Positions 53,861 through 63,694 of a DNA stretch of 64,000 nt are shown one piece after another. Below the pieces are notes generated by a model. That model was not told where the DNA came from. It saw only the letters and a list, made by a program, of their open reading frames with translations, and searched no databases. The translations under genes and the position numbers were made by a program. The DNA comes from Bacteroidota bacterium (lineage in GTDB: Bacteria > Bacteroidota > Bacteroidia > Bacteroidales > F082): the NCBI GenBank assembly GCA_009773165.1, contig WOUZ01000001.1:558001-622000 (forward strand), read 5' to 3'. The stretch's first letter is position 1, and every line of letters starts with the position of its first letter.

Positions 53861-55924
53861 TTATTTTACTTCGCAGCCTGAATGAAAAGGTTCATCAGCT
53901 GAAACAAAACAAAGTTTTCCTTCATTGTTTTCTGCCATGAGGATCATTCCCTGCGACACCACTCCGCGTAATTCGCGGGGAGCAAGGTTCACAAGCATCA
54001 ATACACGCCTGCCGATAATTGCCTCCGGCTGATAGTGCTCAGCAATTCCACTCACCACGGTGCGTTTGTCGATACCGGTATCAACTGTAAGCTTGAGAAG
54101 TTTTTTTGCTTTTGGAATGGCTTCAGCCGCAATGATTGTTGCAGTGCGTATGTCAATTTTCGCAAAATCTTCGTATGAAATGGTTTCCTTTTGAGGCTGT
54201 AGCTTTGGTCCTGCAGCCTGTTCGTTGGACTTTTTGGTATCGAGAAGTTTTTGAATTTGAGCCTCTATTGCAGCATCTTCAATTTTCTCGAAGAGATAAC
54301 CCGCTTCTCCCATTTGATGGCCAGGTTTTAGAAGCACTGTTTCAGCCGCTTCGTGCCAGTTAAGTTTATTAATCCGTAGCATTTCGGCCAGACGTGAAGC
54401 GCTGAAAGGTAAAAACGGCTCTGATAATACCATGAGTTTTGCTACAATTTGTAACGAAACGCCCAAAATAGTTTTTACCCTTTCAACATCTGTTTTAAAC
54501 AGTTTCCATGGTTCATTTTCGGTGAGGTATTTATTTCCTAAACGGGCAAGGTTCATCAACTCCGACAAGGCTTCACGAAAACGGTACAACTCAATACTAC
54601 CGGCAATTTTATCAGGAAACGCATTCATCATACTCAGCACTTCCTGATCTTTTTCGGTCAGGTTGTCCACTGTAGGCACAACACCATCAAAATATTTTTG
54701 TGTAAGTACCAGTGTCCTGTTCACAAAATTGCCATAAACAGCAAGAAGTTCGTTGTTATTGCGTGCCTGAAAATCTTTCCAGGTGAAGTCGTTATCTTTC
54801 GTCTCAGGAGCGTTAGCTGTCAAAACATAGCGTAAAACATCCTGCTTTCCCGGAAAATCTTCGAGGTATTCATGTAACCAAACAGCCCAGTTTCGGGAGG
54901 TAGAAATTTTATCGTTTTCGAGATTCAGGAACTCGTTTGCAGGCACATTTTCCGGAAGTATGTAACTTCCTTCGCTTTTTAGCATGGCAGGAAAAATGAT
55001 GCAGTGAAATACAATATTGTCTTTTCCAATGAAATGAACCAGTTTTGAATCATCGCTTTTCCAGTATGGAACCCAGTCTTTCCCTGTTTTTTCCGACCAT
55101 TCCTTGGTAGCTGAAATATACCCGATAGGTGCATCAAACCAAACATAAAGAACTTTTCCTTCAGCGCCTTCAACAGGCACTTTTACTCCCCACTCAAGAT
55201 CGCGGGTTACGGCACGAGGTTGTAAACCCTGGTCAATCCATGATTTGCATTGCCCGTAAACATTTGTTTTCCAGTCATCTTTATGCCCTTCTATGATCCA
55301 TTCCCTGAGCCAGCCTTCTGCTTGATCGAGGGGCAGGTACCAATGTTTTGTTTCTTTTAAAACGGGTACATTACCGCTAAGTGCTGATCTGGGATTTTTC
55401 AGATCGAGCGGACTCAGTGAAGTTCCACAACTTTCACATTGATCGCCATAAGCCCTTTCGTTGCCACAGTGCGGACATGTTCCGGTAATATAACGGTCGG
55501 CTAAAAACTGATTTGCCTCAGCATCATAATATTGCATGGAAGTTTTTTCAGCAAACACCCCTTTATCATAAAGTGTTTTGAAAAATTCGGAAGCTGTTGC
55601 ATGATGAATAGCCGCTGATGTGCGTGAATACACATCGAAAGAAATACCAAAAGTTTCGAAAGAATCCTTGATAATTGTATGATATCTATCAACAACCTCC
55701 TGTGGTTGAATGCCTTGCTGACGGGCTTTGATGGTAATTGGCACGCCATGCTCATCCGATCCTCCAATGAATACAACGTCTTCTCCAATCATTCGGAGGT
55801 ATCTGACATAAATATCGGCCGGAACATAAACACCGGCTAAATGACCAATATGGATAGGTCCATTGGCATAAGGCAAGGCCGAAGTGACGGTATAACGTTT
55901 GAATTGTTTACTTTTGGTTTCCAT
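53861..55924 (-). CDS. metG: Methionyl-tRNA synthetase
   Basis: The 687-residue enzyme has the class I HIGH-type motif PIHIGHLAG near residues 18-26, a zinc knuckle [17 protein letters not shown], the KMSKS-like KISTSR, the helical anticodon-binding domain with [12 protein letters not shown], and a C-terminal EMAP-II/Trbp111 tRNA-binding domain ([11 protein letters not shown] and GIAEHYQPE). The domain order is that of the large bacterial MetRS. It heads the metG-tal pair. Confidence 0.98.
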   Translation of the reverse strand: METKSKQFKRYTVTSALPYANGPIHIGHLAGVYVPADIYVRYLRMIGEDVVFIGGSDEHGVPITIKARQQGIQPQEVVDRYHTIIKDSFETFGISFDVYSRTSAAIHHATASEFFKTLYDKGVFAEKTSMQYYDAEANQFLADRYITGTCPHCGNERAYGDQCESCGTSLSPLDLKNPRSALSGNVPVLKETKHWYLPLDQAEGWLREWIIEGHKDDWKTNVYGQCKSWIDQGLQPRAVTRDLEWGVKVPVEGAEGKVLYVWFDAPIGYISATKEWSEKTGKDWVPYWKSDDSKLVHFIGKDNIVFHCIIFPAMLKSEGSYILPENVPANEFLNLENDKISTSRNWAVWLHEYLEDFPGKQDVLRYVLTANAPETKDNDFTWKDFQARNNNELLAVYGNFVNRTLVLTQKYFDGVVPTVDNLTEKDQEVLSMMNAFPDKIAGSIELYRFREALSELMNLARLGNKYLTENEPWKLFKTDVERVKTILGVSLQIVAKLMVLSEPFLPFSASRLAEMLRINKLNWHEAAETVLLKPGHQMGEAGYLFEKIEDAAIEAQIQKLLDTKKSNEQAAGPKLQPQKETISYEDFAKIDIRTATIIAAEAIPKAKKLLKLTVDTGIDKRTVVSGIAEHYQPEAIIGRRVLMLVNLAPRELRGVVSQGMILMAENNEGKLCFVSADEPFHSGCEVK

Positions 55925-55983
55925 TTTAATAATGCATCATAAGGGATAAAAAAATCCCAGCAAAGGTAACCAATAGTTTACAC

Positions 55984-56892
55984 ATGATTACACCTCAACC
56001 ACTTCAAAAGGGCGATACGATCGCGTTTGCTTCACCTGCCCGAAGCACAACACCCGAAATGATACAGTTTTCAGTGCGTTTTTTTGAAGAAAATGGTTTT
56101 AAGGTACGCATCGATCCTGAAGTTTTTGCTGTTGATAATCAATATGGGGGTAGCGATGCCGTTAGAGCTGCCCATTTGAATACACTGATATCCGATCCTG
56201 ATGTGAATGCAATTATCTGTTCACGAGGTGGTTATGGTGGTATGAGGATTTTGGATCGTATCAATTTTATGCCACTGATTGATCATCCAAAGTGGCTTGC
56301 CGGCTATTCTGATTTCACTGTTTTTCATGCTCAGCTTTTGCGCCAATACCACATAGAGAGTCTTCATGCACCTATGCTATTTGAATTTGAAAAGACAACT
56401 TCAACCGCTTTGGACAGCTTACTCGGATGCCTGACGGGAGCAGCGCCTGAATATCATTTTCCTTCACATGCCTGCAATAGGTCAGGCAAAGTATCAGGAC
56501 AACTTGTTGGAGGAAACTTATCTATCCTTTATAGCCTTGTTGGTTCTGCTTCTTTTCCGGAAACAAACGGGTCAATTCTGTTTCTTGAAGATGTGGATGA
56601 ATACCTGTATCATATTGACCGCATGATGCTAAGCCTGAAACGTGGCGGATTATTGAGAAATCTTTCCGGTTTAGTCGTTGGAGGTCTTACATCAATGCGT
56701 GATAATACTGTTCCTTTTGGTCTTTCAGCCGAAGAAATAATCCTTGAGCACGTATACGAATACAATTTTCCTGTGTGTTTTGGTTTCCCGGCAGGCCATC
56801 TTGCCGATAACAGAGCGTTGATAATAGGCAGACAAACACAGCTGAACATTACCTCAGGCAAGGAAACAACTTTCATTCAAATGACAGAATAA
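55984..56892 (+). CDS. ldcA: LD-carboxypeptidase (S66 family)
   Basis: The 302-residue protein has the S66 pattern: GDTIAFASPAR at the start, CSRGGYGGMRIL, the nucleophile region AGYSDFT, the glutamate in LEDVDEYLYHIDRM and the histidine in PAGHLADN. The enzyme removes the terminal D-alanine from the tetrapeptide of cell-wall muropeptides in recycling. It diverges from metG and is followed by yraN after 32 bases. Confidence 0.94.
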   Translation: MITPQPLQKGDTIAFASPARSTTPEMIQFSVRFFEENGFKVRIDPEVFAVDNQYGGSDAVRAAHLNTLISDPDVNAIICSRGGYGGMRILDRINFMPLIDHPKWLAGYSDFTVFHAQLLRQYHIESLHAPMLFEFEKTTSTALDSLLGCLTGAAPEYHFPSHACNRSGKVSGQLVGGNLSILYSLVGSASFPETNGSILFLEDVDEYLYHIDRMMLSLKRGGLLRNLSGLVVGGLTSMRDNTVPFGLSAEEIILEHVYEYNFPVCFGFPAGHLADNRALIIGRQTQLNITSGKETTFIQMTE

Positions 56893-56924
56893 CCTATCAA
56901 TAAACATAAAAACAAATTCTACCT

Positions 56925-57287
56925 ATGGCTGATCACAACGAATTGGGAAAATTGGGAGAAGAACTGGCGTTGAAGCACTTAAGATCGAAGGATTATAAAA
57001 TACTTGAACTTAACTGGCATTTTGGACGTGAAGAAATCGACATCATTGCCATGGATGGCGAAACCCTGGTAATTATAGAGGTGAAAACCCGTGCCACGTC
57101 CTGGTTTGGCGAACCCGAATTTGCTGTAACACGTTCAAAACAAAAAGCCTTAGTTCGAGCTGCCGAGGGTTATATCATAAAGAACAACCTCAATGTGGAT
57201 ACACGATTCGATATTATTTCGATCATAATAACTCCGCATGAACGAAAAGTTGATCACATAGAAGATGCCTTTTATCCGACATTATAA
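56925..57287 (+). CDS. yraN: YraN (UPF0102) nuclease-fold protein
   Basis: The 120-residue protein has the restriction-endonuclease-like core of YraN: GKLGEELALKHL, IDIIAMDGETLVIIEVKTR with the E-x-K metal motif, and the YIIKNNL helix. Proteins of this family are predicted nucleases of uncertain function, often in the neighbourhood of rRNA or replication genes. It is probably co-transcribed with ldcA. Confidence 0.93.
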   Translation: MADHNELGKLGEELALKHLRSKDYKILELNWHFGREEIDIIAMDGETLVIIEVKTRATSWFGEPEFAVTRSKQKALVRAAEGYIIKNNLNVDTRFDIISIIITPHERKVDHIEDAFYPTL

Positions 57288-57445
57288 CTCAAAAAGACTT
57301 TTTTAACGCTACATGATATAAATTATGGACTTAATTGGTCTTGTTTTTAACCAGAACTGGTAAAAATATTTAGTCTTGTAGGCCATTTCAATCCTTACGA
57401 TTGTAATAAATACAGTCTTTTAGGCGTCAAACATTTTTTTAGATA

Positions 57446-57477
57446 TTGACTCCAACAATAAACTTTGTATACATTTG
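57446..57477 (+). promoter_or_regulatory. Promoter of the hybrid kinase gene (TTG, N21, TACATTTG)
   Basis: TTG at 57446-57448 and TACATTTG at 57470-57477 lie 21 bases apart. The -7 box ends 26 bases before ATG 57504 and overlaps the longer frame from 57465. Confidence 0.72.
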
Positions 57478-57503
57478 TATTGTGCTTAAGAAATTTTGCA
57501 TCT

Positions 57504-59138
57504 ATGGAAGACAAAAGAACAAAACAAGAATTGCTCGAACAAATAGAGCAGCAAAATTTAATTATACAAAAGCTGGAGCAGCAGTTACATCAGGTGAGTC
57601 AATCATCTGAGAAAGATCTTGAGCACAGGCTGGCTATCACTATTAACAATATCCCACTTGCAATCCTCAATACCGACAGGCATGGATATATCACTGCTGC
57701 AAACCCTGCTTTTCTCAAGATTTTTGACAAACAATCGAACGAGCTTATTGACCGTCAGAATATAAAATTTTTTGAGCCATTCCAAAAAACCGAACTTCAT
57801 CATAGAATTATCCAGCTCATCGATCATCTTACAGATTTTGATATTGAACTCCCCTTCCCTGAAACAAAAAAAGACGCTTATTTCCGCTGCCGCGGATTGA
57901 GTATTAAAAGCCGAATCAGCGAAGGTTTAAGTTTTTTAATCATTATTGGGGATGTATCCAAACGTAAATTGACAGAACATGAGTTGATCAAAGCGCTCCA
58001 AAAAGCTGAAGAGTCGGATAAGCTAAAAACAGCTTTTCTGGCAAGCATGTCGCATGAAATTCGTACCCCGATGAACCATATCATCGGTTTTACCGAGTTC
58101 ATGAAAGACCTGAGTCTGCCTGCTTATGAGCGTGAGGAATATGCTGATATTATTTTCGATAGCGGTCAGATTTTATTGCGTCTGATTGATGATATCATCG
58201 ATATTGCTAAAATAGAATCGGGTCAGATGCAGCTGCATATCAGTGTTTTTGCTTTGAATGAAGTGCTTTTTTCTGTGTTTAAATCCTTTAATGAAATGCG
58301 CGGACGAAAAGGAAAGGAACACATTAATTTCTTGCTTTCGCTGCCGGAAACGGAAGCCTCCATGTTTATGAAGACGGACGCTGTAAGACTACAGCAGATT
58401 TTTTATAATCTGATCGATAATGCATTCAAATTCACGGAATCAGGAAGTATTTCAATTGGATATACCATAGAAGATGATAATGTTACATTTTTCATTCAGG
58501 ATAGCGGGCCAGGAATAACTGTTGAGCAACAGGAACATATTTTCAAACGTTTCAGGCAATTGGATTATGGACTGACAAAAAAATATGGAGGCACAGGACT
58601 TGGTCTGGCAATTGTAAAAGGCCTTATCGATCTTCTCGAAGGCCAAATTCAGGTGTGGTCAGAACCTGAAAAAGGGACCCGTTTTACTTTTCAGATTCCC
58701 GGCTTGATCGTGCAAAGTACTGCCCGTCAATCAAAAGCTATTCCGGTAACGTCCTTATCAAACTGGTCGAACTACACCATTTTGATTGTTGAAGATGAAC
58801 GCACCAACTACAACTTGTTGATGATTATGCTTCGACCTTCAAAAGTGAAAATTATCTGGGCGAAAAACGGCAAAGAAGCTATCGATCTGATGGAAGAAAA
58901 TAAGGCAGTTATCGATCTCGTTTTAATGGATATCCGACTACCACTCATCAACGGATATGATGCAACCAAAGCAATTAAACGCATCAAGACTGCTGTTCCG
59001 GTCATAGCACAAACAGCTTATGCCATGGACGTAGAAATACAAACTGCCATGGAAGCGGGTTGTGATGGATATATTACAAAACCCATCGAACGCAATCTGC
59101 TTATTGATACAATTGCTTCACATCTTCCTCCAAAATAA
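57504..59138 (+). CDS. Hybrid histidine kinase with PAS and receiver domains
   Basis: The 544-residue protein starts with a short coiled coil (about 5-45), a PAS domain (about 45-160), a HisKA domain with H184 in ASMSHEIRTPMN, an ATPase domain (NLIDNAF, GTGLGLAIVKGL) and a C-terminal receiver with D476 in LVLMDIRL and the conserved lysine in YITKP. No membrane segments are found, so sensing is cytoplasmic. There is no adjacent regulator with a DNA-binding domain; the attached receiver may pass phosphate to a separate phosphotransfer protein. Confidence 0.95.
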   Translation: MEDKRTKQELLEQIEQQNLIIQKLEQQLHQVSQSSEKDLEHRLAITINNIPLAILNTDRHGYITAANPAFLKIFDKQSNELIDRQNIKFFEPFQKTELHHRIIQLIDHLTDFDIELPFPETKKDAYFRCRGLSIKSRISEGLSFLIIIGDVSKRKLTEHELIKALQKAEESDKLKTAFLASMSHEIRTPMNHIIGFTEFMKDLSLPAYEREEYADIIFDSGQILLRLIDDIIDIAKIESGQMQLHISVFALNEVLFSVFKSFNEMRGRKGKEHINFLLSLPETEASMFMKTDAVRLQQIFYNLIDNAFKFTESGSISIGYTIEDDNVTFFIQDSGPGITVEQQEHIFKRFRQLDYGLTKKYGGTGLGLAIVKGLIDLLEGQIQVWSEPEKGTRFTFQIPGLIVQSTARQSKAIPVTSLSNWSNYTILIVEDERTNYNLLMIMLRPSKVKIIWAKNGKEAIDLMEENKAVIDLVLMDIRLPLINGYDATKAIKRIKTAVPVIAQTAYAMDVEIQTAMEAGCDGYITKPIERNLLIDTIASHLPPK

Positions 59139-59271
59139 ACGGCTTTTTCCTTTTTTTGTAAATGTTTCTTCGCAAATTGTAACTGCTTTATTCTCAAAAG
59201 ATCACTGCCTGATAAAAAAATTGGTAGCCTCATTTTTATTTTGTTTATTTGTTCACCAAACACAAACTATT

Positions 59272-60618
59272 ATGATGCTGAAAAGAAACATTTTAATGGT
59301 GGCGCTACTTTTAAGTATGGTATGCACCCTCCACGCGCAGGACGAACAAGCTCCTGAACCTAAACGTATTAAAACTGGCTGGACCTTCGGAGCGTTGCCG
59401 GCTGTTTCGTACAACACCGACCTGGGATTTCAGTACGGAGCGCTTGTCAATTTCTTTTATTACGGTGATGGTAAAACCTATCCGAAATACCTTCACTCTT
59501 TGTATGCCGAAGTATCCCGCTATACCAAAGGAAGCGGAGTAAATCGGTTTTTTTACGATTCCGAACACCTGATTCCTGGAGTCCGTGTCACTTCCGATTT
59601 AAGTTACCTAACTGAAAAGGCACTTGATTTTTATGGATTTAACGGGTATGATGCTGTTTTTAACGCTAATTGGTCCGATGATTCTGACAGCCTCAATTAT
59701 GTCTCAAGGATGTTCTATCGTCATGAACGGAAAATGTTTCGTTTCATGACTGATTTTCAAGGGAAATTTGGTTATAAACCCCTGCGTTGGGTTGCTGGCT
59801 TTGGCATCATGAAAAATACCATTGCCCCTGTTGACATTGAGAGTCTTAATAAAGGCAAGGACGACGAGGACAAGCTACCCAATGTTCCTGGGTTGTATGA
59901 TAAGTATGTTTCGTGGGGTGTCATTGAGGAAGGTGAAAAAGATGGAGGATGGTCGAACTACCTTAAATTTGGACTGGTATTCGATACGCGCGACTTTGAA
60001 CCCAACCCTATGAAAGGTATCTGGAGTGAAGTCGTTTTGTTTGCCGCTCCCGGATTCCTTGGCAATGGCGATTATGGGTTTGCTAAAATTTCGGCAACAC
60101 ATCGTCAATATTTTACCTTGGTAAAGGATAAACTATCCTTTGTTTACCGACTAAACTATCAAGGAACAATTGGCGGAAACGTTCCTTTTTACATGCAGCC
60201 ATATATGATTAATTCATTCAGCAATTCATCCAATACCGATGGCTTGGGAGGATCAAAAACCTTACGTGGTGTTATGCGTAACAGGGTTGTCGGCGATGGA
60301 TTTGCTTTTGGAAATGCAGAATTTCGCTGGAAATTTTATAAGACAGTACTCTGGAAACAAAACATTTACCTCGGACTGAATACGTTTGTTGACGCTGGTA
60401 TGGTGCTTCAAAAAGTTGATCTCGACGAAACCAAGTTTCCTGTAATTGGCAGAGAGGATTATTTTCTCGCTGATGAAGAGAGCTTACACAGCACCTATGG
60501 AGCTGGCTTACGTATCGTAATGAATGAGAACTTTATTGTAGCTGTTGACTATGGTCGTCCTTTTGATAAACGTGACGGTGGAGGCGGTATTTACATAGGT
60601 CTGAACTACTTGTTTTAA
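59272..60618 (+). CDS. Omp85-type outer-membrane barrel protein without POTRA domains
   Basis: From ATG 59272 the 448-residue protein has a signal peptide (about 1-22, ending LHAQ), then immediately a beta-barrel: TFGALPAVSYNTDLGFQYGA, FGLVFDTRDFEPNPMKGIWSE, GGSKTLRGVMRNRVVGD and a C-terminal VDYGRPFDKRDGGGGIYIGLNYLF. The RG(Y/V) and terminal aromatic strand patterns fit the BamA/TamA surface-antigen barrel, while the POTRA domains are absent. ATG 59275 is an alternative. The long upstream extension overlaps the kinase stop and has no signal peptide. Confidence 0.85.
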   Translation: MMLKRNILMVALLLSMVCTLHAQDEQAPEPKRIKTGWTFGALPAVSYNTDLGFQYGALVNFFYYGDGKTYPKYLHSLYAEVSRYTKGSGVNRFFYDSEHLIPGVRVTSDLSYLTEKALDFYGFNGYDAVFNANWSDDSDSLNYVSRMFYRHERKMFRFMTDFQGKFGYKPLRWVAGFGIMKNTIAPVDIESLNKGKDDEDKLPNVPGLYDKYVSWGVIEEGEKDGGWSNYLKFGLVFDTRDFEPNPMKGIWSEVVLFAAPGFLGNGDYGFAKISATHRQYFTLVKDKLSFVYRLNYQGTIGGNVPFYMQPYMINSFSNSSNTDGLGGSKTLRGVMRNRVVGDGFAFGNAEFRWKFYKTVLWKQNIYLGLNTFVDAGMVLQKVDLDETKFPVIGREDYFLADEESLHSTYGAGLRIVMNENFIVAVDYGRPFDKRDGGGGIYIGLNYLF

Positions 60619-60683
60619 AAGACTAAAGAATTTACTTGCAGAAAAGTAAAACTAATTATCTAATCAACTAAAATCACTCACTT

Positions 60684-61298
60684 ATGGAGCGACGTAATTT
60701 TTTAATGACCACAAGCCTGTTTGCAGCATTCAGTGCCTTGTCTCCTCTGGCTATTGGAGCGACTCATGAAACACCAGATTCAGACCCCTTGAAACCGGTT
60801 CTTTTGCCAGGCACAACCCCTCTGGATCACAAAGGAGGCATGGATATCCGTGTCTGGATGCGAAGTTCAATGACTAACGGATTGTTTTCGAGTGTTGAGT
60901 GTGCAGTTGCACCAAAACGGATGGGACCTGCTCCGCATCATCATCTTGAACTTGACGAGATCATGTATGTCGTAGAAGGCACTGCCAGTGTGTTGGTTGG
61001 TGATGAAATAGTGGAAGTAAATGCTGGTGGATGGCACTTGCGTCCAAGACTAATAACACATACCTTTTGGAATGCTTCTGAAAAACCACTGCGGTTTATT
61101 GATATGTATTTTAATCAACCCTTTGAGGAATACCTGGAGGCTGTTTTTCATGAATTAACTCCAGAAAACGGATATGCCAATGGGTCTGAGAAAAAAAATA
61201 AGGAAATAAGTGCGCTAGCCGAGAGATTTGGACTTGTTCATTTACCCGATGCCTGGGAAAAGCGTAATGAAATTGCTGCTAAATATGGCTTGAAGTAA
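60684..61298 (+). CDS. Cupin protein with twin-arginine-like signal
   Basis: The 204-residue protein begins MERRNFLMTTS followed by a hydrophobic stretch, a twin-arginine-type export signal. The cupin core has APHHHLELDEIMYVVEGTA and GGWHLRPRLITHTFWNAS, with the metal-binding histidines HHH and H of motif 2. Export through Tat suggests a folded, metal-bearing periplasmic protein. The C-terminal helix (about 170-204) is unmatched. The substrate is unknown. A bidirectional terminator follows. Confidence 0.82.
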   Translation: MERRNFLMTTSLFAAFSALSPLAIGATHETPDSDPLKPVLLPGTTPLDHKGGMDIRVWMRSSMTNGLFSSVECAVAPKRMGPAPHHHLELDEIMYVVEGTASVLVGDEIVEVNAGGWHLRPRLITHTFWNASEKPLRFIDMYFNQPFEEYLEAVFHELTPENGYANGSEKKNKEISALAERFGLVHLPDAWEKRNEIAAKYGLK

Positions 61299-61409
61299 CT
61301 ATAAATTGGTTTAATAATGTGTATTTGTTAAATATTTTGCTTCTTACCTTTCTTGCCTTCGGGCGAAATCACTTTCCCGGATGGTTCTAATATAGGTAAG
61401 TAAAATTTG

Positions 61410-61451
61410 AAAAAAGCCGCGAAACATCCTGAGAGTTTTCGCGGCTTTTTT
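61410..61451. terminator. Bidirectional terminator between the cupin and queD genes
   Basis: GCCGCGAAA (61416-61424) pairs with TTTCGCGGC (61437-61445), flanked by A- and T-runs, so it can end transcription from both convergent genes. Confidence 0.92.
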
Positions 61452-61484
61452 AATTTTGTAATAGCCGTTTAAACGAAATGGGGA

Positions 61485-61943
61485 TTAGTTTTCCTTACCC
61501 TGATCAGAAGCAAGCCATTCGGCATAAGAAGTTGCCGTTTCGCGTAGTAAAACACTAATCAACTCGATTCCAGCGGGTAGGTTAGCCTTTATTTTTCGTG
61601 CAAAATCTATCACCATTAATTCGCTGGTAGGCTGGTAATCAAGAAGCAACACTTTTTCAAAACTGTTATGCAGATGACTGGTAATTTCTTTGGGCATGGC
61701 CGCATTCAACACGAGCGCATGATCAAACACATCAATAATCTGAACTTTTACAATGCGTTTCAGGTCGCCGAAATCCATCACCATCCCAAGTTTTACATGA
61801 CCCTGACTGGTGATAGGCTCTCCCATTACAGTTACTTTTAACTCATAGGAGTGACCATGAACATTGCGACACGGACCATCATAACCCAAAAGGGCATGTG
61901 CCATTTCAAATTTAAATTCTTTGGTAATACGTATTTTCGACAT
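61485..61943 (-). CDS. queD: 6-carboxy-5,6,7,8-tetrahydropterin synthase
   Basis: QueD acts early in queuosine and 7-deazaguanine synthesis. The 152-residue protein has the zinc histidines in FEMAH and VHGHSY, the catalytic cysteine in PCRNVHGH, VMDFGDLK, FDHALVLN, the PTSE motif and the C-terminal RETATSYAEW glutamate. Length is at the long end of the family. The other queuosine genes are not in the window. It is eight bases downstream of the endonuclease gene on the minus strand. Confidence 0.93.
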   Translation of the reverse strand: MSKIRITKEFKFEMAHALLGYDGPCRNVHGHSYELKVTVMGEPITSQGHVKLGMVMDFGDLKRIVKVQIIDVFDHALVLNAAMPKEITSHLHNSFEKVLLLDYQPTSELMVIDFARKIKANLPAGIELISVLLRETATSYAEWLASDQGKEN

Positions 61944-61951
61944 CAGCAGGT

Positions 61952-63028
61952 TTATTTTTTAATCAATTTGACTGTTGATACATGATATCCCTGTGCGTTA
62001 AGGCTTACAAAATAAAACCCGGGGGCAAGAGGATCAACAGAAAGCGTATGAGAAGTTTCACCTTCATTGAGAGCCTGTGTTAATATCAGCTTACCTGTCA
62101 TATCTGTTACATATAAAATGCGCTGAGATGCTGAGGTGTTACCAAAAAATTCGATACTAACAGATTGATTAGCAGGATTAGGCCACAGTTTGAAAGCGGA
62201 TATTTTGTTGTCGGAGATTGATGCAGTGGGATCCCATATCAGCCCTGCAAATTCGGGATGATCAATAAATGGATTTCTATTGAGTTGAATTTGAAAAATG
62301 GCGTTGTTTCGTGCTATTTCTTTATCACTTACAGGGTCTTGTTCATGCCACTGAAGTAAAAGTGCACGTGCCCAGAGTTTTAAGTCAGCGCCCAATGTCA
62401 TATCACTACCCGGCCAATTCGAATCTTCCTGATAATATCTGGCCGACATATACATCAGTCCACGTGCCAAATCGCCTTTATAGGCATCAATGGGTTCAAA
62501 AACAGTACCTCCGTATCCGGCAGTAACACTACCTCCAACACGGGACCCATTGGTGGAAGTCCAGCTTGCCTGCCCAACTTCACCAAAAGGAAAATTTCCA
62601 CGCCTGTTGTTCACATAGCCATCGGCAGGAACAATATGAAACAAATCGGTGTACATCGGGGGTTGATCGTCAAACCAACTGGCCGGCCACGAGTGCTCGC
62701 GGTTGTAACAACTTCCTTCGCCACTGTAATTTCCACATTGATCACTCACAAAAGTATATTCGTAAGCTGGAGTTCCTCCCGGCACATCAGAATACATATC
62801 CCAAACTTTTCCGTTTGGTTTTTGATCAGTGACGATGAAATCTTGCCAAAGCTGTGAATAGGTGTGTGGCTGATGATTTTTTATTATTGTATGCAGTGCC
62901 GCTTTTAACGCTTCTCCATTCAATTGTGCTGTACCATCATAATATCCTGATGGAATCTGAGCCTTCAGATGAAGGGACAGGGTTAAAATGATACTTCCAG
63001 TGAGAAAGTAAAGCAGACTTTTTTGCAT
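61952..63028 (-). CDS. Secreted endonuclease I with T9SS sorting domain
   Basis: The 358-residue protein has a signal peptide (about 1-23), an endonuclease I domain with NREHSWPASWF, DLFHIVPADGYVNNRRGN and CYNREH, and a C-terminal T9SS type A domain (LWPNPANQSVSIEFF, LYVTDMTGKLI, PGFYFVSLNAQG). It should degrade extracellular DNA for nutrients or biofilm control. The start codon overlaps the upstream mntP-like stop by one base (TAATG). Confidence 0.93.
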   Translation of the reverse strand: MQKSLLYFLTGSIILTLSLHLKAQIPSGYYDGTAQLNGEALKAALHTIIKNHQPHTYSQLWQDFIVTDQKPNGKVWDMYSDVPGGTPAYEYTFVSDQCGNYSGEGSCYNREHSWPASWFDDQPPMYTDLFHIVPADGYVNNRRGNFPFGEVGQASWTSTNGSRVGGSVTAGYGGTVFEPIDAYKGDLARGLMYMSARYYQEDSNWPGSDMTLGADLKLWARALLLQWHEQDPVSDKEIARNNAIFQIQLNRNPFIDHPEFAGLIWDPTASISDNKISAFKLWPNPANQSVSIEFFGNTSASQRILYVTDMTGKLILTQALNEGETSHTLSVDPLAPGFYFVSLNAQGYHVSTVKLIKK

Positions 63029-63588
63029 TAAAACCAGTTGTTGGTAAGTAGATAAACGAGCGCTACAACAAAAATGACTGCAGCAGCTACAAGGTGCATT
63101 AAACTTGACAAAAGAATGTTGGTTCGGGAAAGGTTCATGCTGATACCTGCAATCGACCAGCAGAAACCGGCAATCACCAATAAAATTGGCATTAATCCAT
63201 TGAAGGGTGAAAAATGACCGGCTGTCATTCCGATAATCAATGCGTTTATACCTGCAGCAACAGCCATTATGACAAATTTTACATAATTATCAAATGAAAA
63301 CAATCGTTCTCCTCTTCTTATACGTAAAGCTTCCAAAATCATACGGATGCTTACTGCACCCAATATACCGAAGATGACCCATTTGTAACGAATTACAAAT
63401 ACGTGCATAAATGTGTCGCCAAGCAATGCTCCCATATGATACATAAGCCCTTGTAATAAACCAAAAACAGTGGCTAACAAAAGATTGGTAAGGTGGGAAT
63501 TACGGTGATCACGATTAAGACCTAATGCCAGTGGAAACGTATTATAAGCCACTGATGCAATGAATAATATGTAAAGAGTTTCTTTCAA
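63028..63588 (-). CDS. MntP-like membrane protein with Asp-to-Asn changes, TTG start
   Basis: The 186-residue protein has six membrane helices in two similar halves, with FGLLQGLMYHMGALLGD in the first half, the hallmark of the MntP/LysE-like manganese exporter family, and a matching length. At the two positions where MntP keeps a transport aspartate (SxDA in each half) this protein has N: VAYNTFPLA and GINALIIG. Transport of manganese is therefore doubtful. The start is TTG at 63588, since a -7 element lies 21 bases upstream and the next Met is after two helices. Confidence 0.72.
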   Translation of the reverse strand: MKETLYILFIASVAYNTFPLALGLNRDHRNSHLTNLLLATVFGLLQGLMYHMGALLGDTFMHVFVIRYKWVIFGILGAVSIRMILEALRIRRGERLFSFDNYVKFVIMAVAAGINALIIGMTAGHFSPFNGLMPILLVIAGFCWSIAGISMNLSRTNILLSSLMHLVAAAVIFVVALVYLLTNNWF

Positions 63589-63608
63589 GGATTGTTTGTA
63601 ATTGCGTG

Positions 63609-63616
63609 CAAAAATA
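63609..63616 (-). promoter_or_regulatory. -7 element (TATTTTTG) of the mntP-like/endonuclease/queD operon
   Basis: On the minus strand a perfect TAnnTTTG ends 20 bases before the TTG start codon at 63588. Confidence 0.55.
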
Positions 63617-63694
63617 ACACAAATTGAATGACTGTTACATATTGGTGAAAAAGGTGATTCAGAATATTAAACAGTATGCCTGAAAACGTAAATG

